Assembly: GCA_964423795.1 (NCBI GenBank)
Contig: CAYRGC010000006.1
Coordinates: forward strand, 1 to 63,004
Reading direction: 5' to 3'
DNA: 63,004 nt
From: CAYRGC01 sp964423795
GTDB taxonomy: Bacteria; Patescibacteriota; Gracilibacteria; Peribacterales; Peribacteraceae
The notes under the pieces: generated by a model
Databases searched by the model: none
Seen by the model: the letters and a program-made list of their open reading frames with translations, nothing else
Told to the model about the DNA's origin: nothing
Program-made: the position numbers and the translations under genes
In this document: piece after piece, positions 7,406 through 14,191 of the stretch
Position numbering within the stretch: the first letter of the stretch is position 1
Layout of the letters: each line of letters starts with the position of its first letter

Positions 7406-8930
7406 TCCTTCCGTCACCATCGTCGGCGCCGCGGGGGAAATGGGTCGTTACCTCCTCCGACCCTTCCTCGAGAAGCGCGCATCGACCATCCGGTGCATCG
7501 ATAAGGATGCGTCGGAAGCCGAACGAACTGAGGCGATGATGTCCGACGTGATCATCCTGGCGATCCCGCAGCCGGCCGCTGCGGATCTCCTGCGGGGCAC
7601 GCGGTTACGGCCGGAGCAATTGCTGATCGATATCTGCAGCGTGAAGCACGACATCGTCGACCGCATGAAAGCGACGGGTGCCACGGTGCTCTCCGTGCAT
7701 CCGATGAACGGCCCGCATACGCCCTGGGCCCAGCAGAAGTGGATCTTCGTCGGCGCCCCGGACGAATCGCATCCGCTTATCCGGTGGTTCGTCGGTCTTC
7801 TTCGCGAGAAACAGGTGCTTTTCCACGTCGTCGAGGATGCCGCGCAACATGACCGGCTCATGTCCGTGGTCCTCGGTCTTCCGGAGATGATGACGATGGT
7901 GCTCTCTCGGTACTTCGCGGAACCCGGCGCGTTGCCCCTGCCGTCGCTCCGCGACGTGGCCAAGGTCTGCTCCCCGGCGTTTGCTTCGCTTCTCCAGACG
8001 TACTTCCATACGGTCCATTCCACGCCGCTCTGGCTCCGGGAGGAGCTACTCCTGCGCACGTCGCCGGAGTTCGTTCCCGTCTGCCGAAAAGTGTTCCGGG
8101 ATCTCGCCGCTCCGGAGGCGTTCGGCCAAGCGGTCGAAACCCTGAAGGCGCAGACCGAGGAGGCGGACGGCCTTCGCGTGCCGGAGGAGTTCTTCTCGAC
8201 GCTGCGCGGGAACGTCACGACGTCCTTCGAGTACATGAACGCGGTCTTCTTCGACCGGCCGCGAACGTCCCCGACGGCCCTCTACATTCAAAAATCCTGC
8301 ACCGCCGGGGATCTCCGGGCTGGAAGAGAAAAGACGCGCGTGGGAATCCACGGCATCCGCGGCGCCTTCACCGACGAAGCCTGGCACCGGTTCTCCACGG
8401 AGGTCGCGAACCTGCCGGAATCCGAGACGGAGATCGCGGAACTCGTGCATTCAGCGAACGTTCTTCGCGCGGTGAACGCCGGCGAGGTGGATATCGGCAT
8501 CTTCGCCTTCGCGAATTCCGGCTCGGGCGGATACCTCGCTTCCATCGAGGCGATGGGGGAACACTCGTATGAGCTTCTCGCACTCTTCACGATGCCGATC
8601 AACATGTGCATCCTTACGGATCCTTCCGTCGAGGGCGTCCATCAGCTGAGGCGTTTCTTCGGCCATCCGGTGGCCCTGAGCCAGTGCCGCAAGACGCTCG
8701 CCCAGCGCTGGCCGGATGTTCCCGTCGAGCCTGCCACCGATGAGATGGATACTGCCCTCTCCGCGCGAGAACTCGCGGAAGGCCGCATCGATCGGCAGAC
8801 CGGAGTCTTCGCGTCCAAGCGCGCAGCCCAACTGTACGGACTCAAGGTTCTCGTAGAAGGCGTGCACCACGATCCCAGCAACGCAACGGCGTTCGCCGTT
8901 GTTCGTAAGCGTTCTCCTTCTTCCCGATGA
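7398..8930 (+). CDS. TyrA-PheA fusion: prephenate dehydrogenase + prephenate dehydratase
   Basis: A 510-residue bifunctional protein of aromatic amino acid synthesis. Residues ~1-270 are a prephenate dehydrogenase with NAD loop IVGAAGEMGRY, SVKHD and the catalytic-His motif HPMNGPH, then an all-helical dimerisation part. Residues ~310-500 are a dehydratase-type domain: VGIHGIRGAFTDEA, AVNAGEVDIGIFAFANS, HPVALSQCRKTL, then SNATAFAVV. The last motif keeps the catalytic Thr of the usual T-R-F but has Ala for Arg. No ACT domain follows, so Phe feedback through ACT is not expected. It overlaps the upstream gene by 8 nt and is surely cotranscribed with it. Confidence 0.85.
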   Translation: MTNPSVTIVGAAGEMGRYLLRPFLEKRASTIRCIDKDASEAERTEAMMSDVIILAIPQPAAADLLRGTRLRPEQLLIDICSVKHDIVDRMKATGATVLSVHPMNGPHTPWAQQKWIFVGAPDESHPLIRWFVGLLREKQVLFHVVEDAAQHDRLMSVVLGLPEMMTMVLSRYFAEPGALPLPSLRDVAKVCSPAFASLLQTYFHTVHSTPLWLREELLLRTSPEFVPVCRKVFRDLAAPEAFGQAVETLKAQTEEADGLRVPEEFFSTLRGNVTTSFEYMNAVFFDRPRTSPTALYIQKSCTAGDLRAGREKTRVGIHGIRGAFTDEAWHRFSTEVANLPESETEIAELVHSANVLRAVNAGEVDIGIFAFANSGSGGYLASIEAMGEHSYELLALFTMPINMCILTDPSVEGVHQLRRFFGHPVALSQCRKTLAQRWPDVPVEPATDEMDTALSARELAEGRIDRQTGVFASKRAAQLYGLKVLVEGVHHDPSNATAFAVVRKRSPSSR

Positions 8931-9004
8931 TGCCGTCCCATTGCGGCACCGGCGCATCGTATCGTTATTGGTTTAGAGCGAGGACGGCGTTTTTGCGCGG
9001 CTGA
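8927..9004 (+). CDS. Possible second aromatic-rich leader ORF
   Basis: A 25-codon ORF begins at the ATGATG that overlaps the TyrA-PheA stop (TGA 8928-8930), so it could be translationally coupled. It contains Tyr-Arg-Tyr-Trp-Phe at residues 12-16 and Phe at 22. Its stop lies at the base of a short cggc/gccg hairpin, and a weak terminator follows at 9030-9051. The layout repeats that of the upstream leader but with a poorer terminator; it may be coincidence. Confidence 0.35.
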   Translation: MMPSHCGTGASYRYWFRARTAFLRG

Positions 9005-9029
9005 TTCCCGGCCGTTCCGAAGCCCCCTC

Positions 9030-9051
9030 CTCCAGCCGCCGGAGATTTTTT
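9030..9051 (+). terminator. Weak intrinsic terminator or attenuator after the TyrA-PheA gene
   Basis: ctcc (9030-9033) pairs with ggag (9041-9044), followed by aTTTTTT. The central sequence ccagccgccggag is the same as in the attenuator at 6222-6234, so the two elements look related. Confidence 0.5.
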
Positions 9052-9061
9052 CGATATCCTC

Positions 9062-9187
9062 ATGAACGTTCTCTTTCTTTCCAGGCTCATCATTCGCTCC
9101 TATCGAGCGGGGACGGTGCAGTGGCGAAAGCCATACATCTTCCCCCAGCCGCGATTTCTCTATTTCTTTTTCTTCTCTTTCCCATGA
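9062..9187 (+). CDS. Hypothetical 41-aa ORF, very rich in aromatic residues
   Basis: An ATG 10 nt after the T-run at 9051 opens a 41-codon ORF whose last 13 residues include eight Phe/Tyr (FLYFFFFSFP at the end). Its TGA overlaps the ATG of the next gene by 4 nt. It contains another cccccagccgc string like the attenuators. It could be a coupling or leader ORF for the gene at 9184; coding is not proven. Confidence 0.3.
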   Translation: MNVLFLSRLIIRSYRAGTVQWRKPYIFPQPRFLYFFFFSFP

Positions 9188-9471
9188 ACTCCATTGAAAC
9201 CCTTCCGGACACCGATACGCCCGCAATTCCCGATCCGTCTCCGTCGATCGGCGGTTACCACAGTCCCGCCGATATCCTCGAGGATCCCGAGCTCGATTCC
9301 GCGCGCGCAAAAATTCTCGGCTTCGTGGAACTGATCGCTCCCAAATCCGCGACGTTGTCGATTGCGGGCATCGGCTACGTTCGAAACATCGAAGAATGTC
9401 GAGACAGGATCGGATCCATGCAGCGCGAGCAAGTGATCGCGGTCGCGAAAATCATTCCGGCGCGCGAATGA
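9184..9471 (+). CDS. Hypothetical protein, 95 aa
   Basis: Start is taken at the ATG 9184 because upstream in-frame codons lie in a pyrimidine-rich leader. The protein begins with a Pro/Asp-rich disordered stretch (about residues 5-30). A compact region follows containing ILGFVELIAPKSATLSI and ECRDRIGSMQREQVI, with mixed alpha/beta character. No family is recognised, and there is no signal peptide or membrane helix. It lies at the end of the aromatic block and is closed by a terminator; a link to that pathway is only positional. Confidence 0.5.
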   Translation: MNSIETLPDTDTPAIPDPSPSIGGYHSPADILEDPELDSARAKILGFVELIAPKSATLSIAGIGYVRNIEECRDRIGSMQREQVIAVAKIIPARE

Positions 9472-9480
9472 TCGTGGGAA

Positions 9481-9516
9481 AGGGGGATCGGGAAATTCTC
9501 TTGATCCCTCTTTTTT
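9481..9516 (+). terminator. Intrinsic terminator
   Basis: gggatc (9484-9489) pairs with gatccc (9503-9508), followed by ctTTTTTT. It closes the unit ending at 9471. Confidence 0.7.
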
Positions 9517-9840
9517 CTCCGGTAACCTTCGGGGCTCACGACATGAGAGTCACCTCCTCCTTCCCGGCCCACGTCTGGACGACCGCTTCTTGCAAGCAGG
9601 TCCGTTGCTGCATGTGCGCGACAGGGTGGATGGAGAGATAGCCGAAGAGTCCAGAAAGAATCCCACCCTTCCCGCACACGCCGGAGGGGAATTTGTTCGT
9701 TCCTTCACAACATCGCCTACCGCCCGTTCCCTGTCTCTCTCATCGTGAGAGGGCCTGGACCACATTCGCGTTCAGCCAGCGCCCTCGCGTCGGGGGCAGG
9801 GTTGGGCGGTATCCATTTCTTTTCCTGAAAGGATCGTTCC
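9517..9840 (+). other. 324-nt leader-like stretch before the 107-aa gene
   Basis: It holds a 32-codon ORF (9543-9641) with a Cys cluster (CKQVRCCMC). A hairpin follows, cccttcc (9666-9672) with ggagggg (9683-9689) and a 10-nt loop, the same loop length as the attenuator at 6214-6235, but with a poor T-run. A second small hairpin of the ctctc/gagag type lies near 9740-9756. No promoter is clear. It may be a decayed attenuator copy. Confidence 0.3.
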
Positions 9841-10164
9841 ATGGTCGACAACATCACGTCTGCGCCGTTCCTGCGGTCGCTCGTCAACGAGGCCTGGGAG
9901 GAGGTCGAAGTCCGCGATCGCGTTCTCACCGTCCTCTCCCGGCACCAGCAACTGTCGCAGAAGGCCAAGAAGGCCCTGAAGCTTTGCCGGAAGACCCAGT
10001 CTCCCCTACGTCTCGCCGGTTTCGGCAAGTTCCAAGACGAAGCCGACGTCACGGTCTACCTGTTCGTCATCGCCCAGGCGGACGGCGAATTCTTCCTCGT
10101 CCGGCTCCGGGACTTCGAGCGGGCCATCGATGCTTTCCTTCATGCACGGAAAACCCGGCGCTGA
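9841..10164 (+). CDS. Hypothetical protein, 107 aa
   Basis: A small soluble protein preceded by a fair ribosome site (gaaagga, about 8 nt before the ATG). The N-terminal half is helical and Lys/Arg-rich (QKAKKALKLCRKTQ), and the C-terminal half has beta-like segments (ADVTVYLFVIAQADGEFFLVRL). The charge pattern could suit nucleic-acid or ribosome contact, but that is a guess. No family is recognised. A strong terminator follows. Confidence 0.55.
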   Translation: MVDNITSAPFLRSLVNEAWEEVEVRDRVLTVLSRHQQLSQKAKKALKLCRKTQSPLRLAGFGKFQDEADVTVYLFVIAQADGEFFLVRLRDFERAIDAFLHARKTRR

Positions 10165-10210
10165 TCACGCCGGGATCCGGAAAGGGGAATGGATACCCCC
10201 TCTCGTGCAC

Positions 10211-10239
10211 GCCGGCTCCCTCGCGGGGCCGGCTTTTTT
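10211..10239 (+). terminator. Strong intrinsic terminator
   Basis: gccggc (10211-10216) pairs with gccggc (10228-10233), followed by TTTTTT. The convergent YjbQ gene ends ~95 nt further right. Confidence 0.85.
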
Positions 10240-10334
10240 CAATGCTACCCGCCTTATTCGTCCATGTCGCGCACTTGCGGCGTTTTGGGGAACCGCGGTT
10301 CGTCAGGCTCACCACGACAGGTTCCTCTTTCACG

Positions 10335-10757
10335 CTATTCCCCGATGATCTTAACGAGGATCCTTTTGTCCCGCTGACCGTCGAATTCCGCGTAGAAGAT
10401 CTGTTCCCAGGTGCCGAAGTCGAGCTTTCCCTTCGTGATCGCGATCGTCTTCTCGCGGCCGAGGATCTCGCGCTTGAGGTGCGCGTCGGCGTTGTCTTCG
10501 CCCGTGCGGTTATGGTGGTAGTGCTCGGGGGAGGGATTGAACGGCGCGAGCTGCTCCAGCCACTTCCCGAAGTCGTGATGAAGGCCCGATTCGTCGTCGT
10601 TGATGAAGACCGAGGCGGTGATGTGCATCGGGTTCACGAGGCAGAGGCCTTCCGTCACGCCGGATCTGCGCACGCATTCCGCCACTTGGGACGTGATGTT
10701 CACGTACCCGTAGCGTTCGGGCGTGCGGACAACGAGGTACTCGGTAAAGGCCTTCAT
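10335..10757 (-). CDS. YjbQ/UPF0047 family protein
   Basis: A 140-residue single-domain protein of the YjbQ (UPF0047) family. Hallmarks are GLCLVNPMHITASVFINDDESGL near residues 37-59 and the conserved histidines in SPEHYHHNRTGEDNADAHLK. GTWEQIFYAEFDG follows near the C-terminus. Members form trimers and have been reported with weak thiamine-phosphate synthase activity; the physiological role is uncertain. The upstream gene stops 9 nt before its ATG, so the two are probably cotranscribed. Confidence 0.9.
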   Translation of the reverse strand: MKAFTEYLVVRTPERYGYVNITSQVAECVRRSGVTEGLCLVNPMHITASVFINDDESGLHHDFGKWLEQLAPFNPSPEHYHHNRTGEDNADAHLKREILGREKTIAITKGKLDFGTWEQIFYAEFDGQRDKRILVKIIGE

Positions 10758-10766
10758 GCGTTCATC

Positions 10767-11237
10767 CTAGCGCATCGGCGCTTCGCGCACGCTCCAGCGT
10801 TTGCCGTCCCATTCCAGCCCGAACGGAAAGGGAGCTCCGTCTTTCGGCGCCATTTCCAGGGCATGCCGGAGATTCGAGAGCACGCGGACCGTGGCAAGCT
10901 GTCGTCCGGGCGCGACGCGCACGCGGACGAATTCTGCCAAGTTGAGCGTCGCCGCCGTTTGCTCGGCCTCCGCACGCGTGAGGTACCGGTGCGACGCGAT
11001 GCGGGTGATGAGCCGTTCCAGTTGTTTGGCCGGGGCATCCTCCTCCATCTGTCGCTTGAGCTCGTTCGTCGAGGGCTTGGGTTCGGGCCGGATCGCGGTC
11101 GTCGCCCGGGCCGCTTGTTCGGAGCCGAGAAGCAGGGCGATGGCCGCGGTGACGCGCAGAACGGCCGGGACTGCCTGCGCGAGAGTCCTTTCCTCGCCTC
11201 GATCGGCGGGGATGCCTCGTTCGAGGAAGCGATCCAT
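10767..11237 (-). CDS. Hypothetical membrane-anchored protein, 156 aa
   Basis: With the ATG at 11237 the protein has one N-terminal hydrophobic segment (about residues 20-45). A charged linker and a folded C-terminal part follow, containing AEFVRVRVAPGRQLATVRVLSNLRHALEM and ending WDGKRWSVREAPMR. No family is recognised. The topology suggests a periplasmic or external C-terminus. It sits 9 nt upstream of yjbQ and 50 nt downstream of the helicase stop on the same strand. Confidence 0.55.
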   Translation of the reverse strand: MDRFLERGIPADRGEERTLAQAVPAVLRVTAAIALLLGSEQAARATTAIRPEPKPSTNELKRQMEEDAPAKQLERLITRIASHRYLTRAEAEQTAATLNLAEFVRVRVAPGRQLATVRVLSNLRHALEMAPKDGAPFPFGLEWDGKRWSVREAPMR

Positions 11238-11287
11238 ACGCGAAAACGGTAGCGTGGAACGCCTCCGAGGAGGAGGGATTTCCAGAC

Positions 11288-13597
11288 TCAGACGATCCGG
11301 AGAGGGGCGATGCTGAGGGCGAAGCTCTTCATCTTTCCGTTGTCGAACTCGATCGTGACCACGTCGCCGCGCCGGCTCGTCACCGTGCCTTCGCCGAAAG
11401 ACGGATGATGCACGCGGGTGCCGCGGTCGATCTCCGCGCCGTCCTGGTTCAGGTCGCCGTCCCCTCCGTCCTGGTTGAACTCCCCCTGCGAGTCGTCGCG
11501 CTGGCGGAACGGCTGGAGCGGGGCGCCCATGTGCGGGCGCGTGGGCTTGAGGGCCTGCTGCATGCCGCGCTCGCTGGCCCAGGCGAAGGCCGAGAGCACC
11601 TCGTCGCTGCGGCGTTCGATGTAGGCGCTGGGAAGATCGTCCAGGAAGCGGCTCGGGGCGTTGGCCTGCGTCTCTCCCCACAGCATGCGGCTGCGCGTGA
11701 ACATCATGCGCAGGTGCGTCTTCGCGCGCGTCATGCCGACGTACATCAGCCGCCGCTCCTCCTCGAGCTGCGCGCGGTCGAAGAGGGAGCTGCTGTGGGG
11801 GAAGATGCCTTCCTCGCAGCCGCCGATGATGACGTGCTCGAACTCGAGGCCTTTGCAGAGGTGGAGCGTCATGAGCGTCAGGGCGTCGTCGCGGTTCGCG
11901 TTGAGCTTGTCGACCTCCGAGACAAGCGCCACTTCCTCGAGGAAGCTCGTGAGCGACGTGAGCGGCTCCAGCGCGTCGTACTTGTGCGTGACCGTGAGGA
12001 GTTCCTGCACGTTCTGCCAGCGCTCCTCGCCCTCGTCCGTGTCGTCCCGCAGCCACTTCTCCATCGCGATCGCGTCGAGCAGGTTCGCCGTCAGCTGCGA
12101 GACGGGCTGCTGCCGCGCGAGCTCGCGGAAGCGCTCGATGATCTGCACGAAGCCTTGGATGCGCGTCTTGGTCGGCTCATTGAGCTCCGCGATATCGTCC
12201 GCCTGCGTGAGCGTGGACCAGAAGGAGAGGCCGTGCGCGGCGCCGAAGGCCTGGAGGTGCCCCATCGTCGTGTCGCCGAGCTTGCGCGCGGGGACGTTGA
12301 GGACGCGGAGCAGCGAAAGCGTGTCCGACGGGTTCACGATCGCGTGGAGGTACGCGAGCACGTCCTTCACTTCCCTGCGGGCGTAGAACTTCACGCCGCC
12401 GAGGATGCGGTAGGGGACGCCCTGGCGCATGCACGCCTCTTCGAAGAGGCGGGATTGGGCGTTGGTGCGGTAGAGGATCACCTGTTCGCTCAAGCCCACG
12501 CCCTGCTTCTGCATCTCGAGGGCCGCCTTCACGGCTTCCTGCGCCTCCGTCCGCTCGTCGCGGAGCTCATGCACGAGCACCTTCGGGCCCTCCTTCCGCT
12601 CCGACCACATCTCCTTCTCGGGGCGGTTCGGGTTCGCGGAGATCACGCCGTTGGCGGCGGAGAGGATCACCTGCGTGGAGCGGTAGTTCTGTTCCAGTTT
12701 GATCCGCATCGCGTCCGGATACTCGTGCTCGAATTCCAGGATGTTCCTGATATCCGCGCCGCGGAACGCGTAGATGGACTGGTCCGGATCGCCGATCACG
12801 CAGAGGTTGCGATACTTCTGCGCGAGCATGGAGATGAGGAGATACTGCGTGTGGTTCGTGTCCTGATACTCGTCGACGTGCAGGTAGCGCCATGTTTCCT
12901 GGTACCGGTCGAGCACCTCCGGGTGCTCGCGGAAGAGGCGCACGGTCTCGAGGATGAGGTCGTCGAAATCGAGGGCGTTGGCCTTCTTCAGCTCCTGGTC
13001 ATAGCGCTCGTACGCGCGGATGACGTGCGCCATGCGCTCGGTCGTCGCCTCCTTCAGTGCCTCCTTCGGGCTCATGGCCTCGCTCTTGAAGCGGCTGACG
13101 TACCCGAGCGCGGGCTTGGGCTTCAGTTCCGATTCGTCGATTTTGAGCTCCTTGAGCACCTGTTTCATCAGCTTCTCCTGGTCGTCCGTGTCGTAGATCA
13201 CGAAGCTGCGATCGCGACCGAGGTGCGTGATGTCGCGGCGCAGGATCCGCACGCACACGCTGTGGAACGTGCCCATCACGGGCATGCGGCCCTGAGCGGA
13301 GTCGAATGGGCCGAGCTCGCCGCTCAGGTCCGTGCCTTCGGTGATGCGGAGGATCTTCTTGATGCGCTCCTTCATTTCCGTCGCCGCGCGGTTCGTGAAC
13401 GTCACCGCCAGGATCTGCCACGGCTGCACGCCGCGCTGCATGAGGTAGGCGATGCGGTGGGTGAGCGCGCGCGTCTTGCCGCTGCCCGCGCCCGCCAAAA
13501 TAAGCGCCGGACCGTCCGTTTTGGTCACGGCTTCGCATTGCGGTCCGTTGAGGCCGGAGAGGATCGGGTCGGCAGTGCTCATCGAGGTGGCCATCAT
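11288..13597 (-). CDS. pcrA: PcrA/UvrD-type superfamily 1A DNA helicase
   Basis: A 3'-5' DNA helicase and translocase for repair and replication-fork processing, 769 residues. Motifs in order: AGAGSGKTRALTHRIAYL (Walker A), HVDEYQDTNHTQY (motif II), GDPDQSIYAFRGA (III), EQNYRST (IV), LMTLHLCKGLEFEHV (V, with Leu-Cys for the usual Ala-Ala/Ser) and RRLMYVGMTRAK (VI). The last ~45 residues form the Tudor-like tail typical of PcrA. A short FDSAQGR segment just before GTFHSVCVRIL is an in-frame dispersed repeat. Start is set by the 4-nt ATGA overlap with the upstream gene. Confidence 0.95.
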   Translation of the reverse strand: MMATSMSTADPILSGLNGPQCEAVTKTDGPALILAGAGSGKTRALTHRIAYLMQRGVQPWQILAVTFTNRAATEMKERIKKILRITEGTDLSGELGPFDSAQGRMPVMGTFHSVCVRILRRDITHLGRDRSFVIYDTDDQEKLMKQVLKELKIDESELKPKPALGYVSRFKSEAMSPKEALKEATTERMAHVIRAYERYDQELKKANALDFDDLILETVRLFREHPEVLDRYQETWRYLHVDEYQDTNHTQYLLISMLAQKYRNLCVIGDPDQSIYAFRGADIRNILEFEHEYPDAMRIKLEQNYRSTQVILSAANGVISANPNRPEKEMWSERKEGPKVLVHELRDERTEAQEAVKAALEMQKQGVGLSEQVILYRTNAQSRLFEEACMRQGVPYRILGGVKFYARREVKDVLAYLHAIVNPSDTLSLLRVLNVPARKLGDTTMGHLQAFGAAHGLSFWSTLTQADDIAELNEPTKTRIQGFVQIIERFRELARQQPVSQLTANLLDAIAMEKWLRDDTDEGEERWQNVQELLTVTHKYDALEPLTSLTSFLEEVALVSEVDKLNANRDDALTLMTLHLCKGLEFEHVIIGGCEEGIFPHSSSLFDRAQLEEERRLMYVGMTRAKTHLRMMFTRSRMLWGETQANAPSRFLDDLPSAYIERRSDEVLSAFAWASERGMQQALKPTRPHMGAPLQPFRQRDDSQGEFNQDGGDGDLNQDGAEIDRGTRVHHPSFGEGTVTSRRGDVVTIEFDNGKMKSFALSIAPLRIV
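13284..13311. repeat. Dispersed palindromic repeat inserted in pcrA
   Basis: cctgagcggagtcgaa-type sequence, the same family as at 16705, 24424 and 25765. Here it is in frame and adds Phe-Asp-Ser-Ala-Gln-Gly-Arg between motif Ia and GTFHS of the helicase. Confidence 0.75.
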
Positions 13598-14001
13598 GCC
13601 TGATGGTTCGCATGGACGCGATCGACTTCGGCGTCTTTCCATTTGAACCACTCCGCTTTCATCCGTTCGGCAAATGCGTTGCCAAAGTGATAGCTCGCCG
13701 CGCCGGGATTCGGGTGACCGCGAAAATCTTCTTGGAACGTCAGGCGCGTGCCATCGGTCAAGATCATCTCGGCGCGTGCTTCAATGGGCGTGCCGTTCAC
13801 TTCGACGGTCTGGCGTTTGCCCGTGATCGGCAGATACGCATTCGCATACGTGATTTCCGTGATCGTCCGAACGCCTTCCACCGTTTGGCGTACGGCGCTT
13901 TCGACGCGACTTCTGACGGAATGAAGTTCAGCGGGGGATTTCTGGCGAGGCTGGAGAGCTTGGGGCGTGTTCTTTTCGGTGATGATGGCGGGATTCCTCA
14001 T
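13594..14001 (-). CDS. Hypothetical protein, 135 aa, upstream of pcrA
   Basis: Start is the ATG at 14001, after a promoter and leader terminator; earlier in-frame codons lie in that leader. The protein is soluble, with a basic N-terminus and a helical segment (ESAVRQTVEGVRTITEI). A beta-rich part follows, containing EARAEMILTDGTRLTFQEDF, and the tail is MKAEWFKWKDAEVD. No family is recognised. Its TGA overlaps the pcrA ATG (TCAT at 13594-13597), so it is translationally coupled to the helicase. Confidence 0.6.
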   Translation of the reverse strand: MRNPAIITEKNTPQALQPRQKSPAELHSVRSRVESAVRQTVEGVRTITEITYANAYLPITGKRQTVEVNGTPIEARAEMILTDGTRLTFQEDFRGHPNPGAASYHFGNAFAERMKAEWFKWKDAEVDRVHANHQA

Positions 14002-14018
14002 GTGAAGAGAGGTAGAAA

Positions 14019-14047
14019 CAAAAAACTCCCCGACGCGGAGTGGGGAG
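14019..14047 (-). terminator. Intrinsic terminator inside the leader of the pcrA operon
   Basis: On the minus strand ctcccc (14047-14042) pairs with ggggag (14031-14026), then a T-run (14025-14019). The ATG at 14001 is only 17 nt further on, so the hairpin lies between promoter and gene and could act as an attenuator. Confidence 0.75.
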
Positions 14048-14135
14048 CAAGGAGATCTCAGCTCAGCACTTCGCGTCAGTCCCGAGGGACGACAAGAAGG
14101 ATGCCGACGACGACGCTGCGATGCGCGATGACCGC

Positions 14136-14163
14136 ATCCTACGTCATCAAAAAAACATGTCAA
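14136..14163 (-). promoter_or_regulatory. Promoter of the 135-aa gene and pcrA
   Basis: On the minus strand TTGACA (14163-14158) and TAGGAT (14141-14136) are separated by 16 bp. Transcription would start near 14129, giving a leader of about 128 nt that contains the terminator at 14019-14047. Confidence 0.7.
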
Positions 14164-14191
14164 TTTTTCGAATGTCCGTGTCCGACGGCGG

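Noticed and set aside
14063..14137. Ser-rich 24-codon leader peptide before the 135-aa gene
   Set aside because: Its ATG lies inside the -10 box of the only promoter seen, so the transcript would not contain the start codon.
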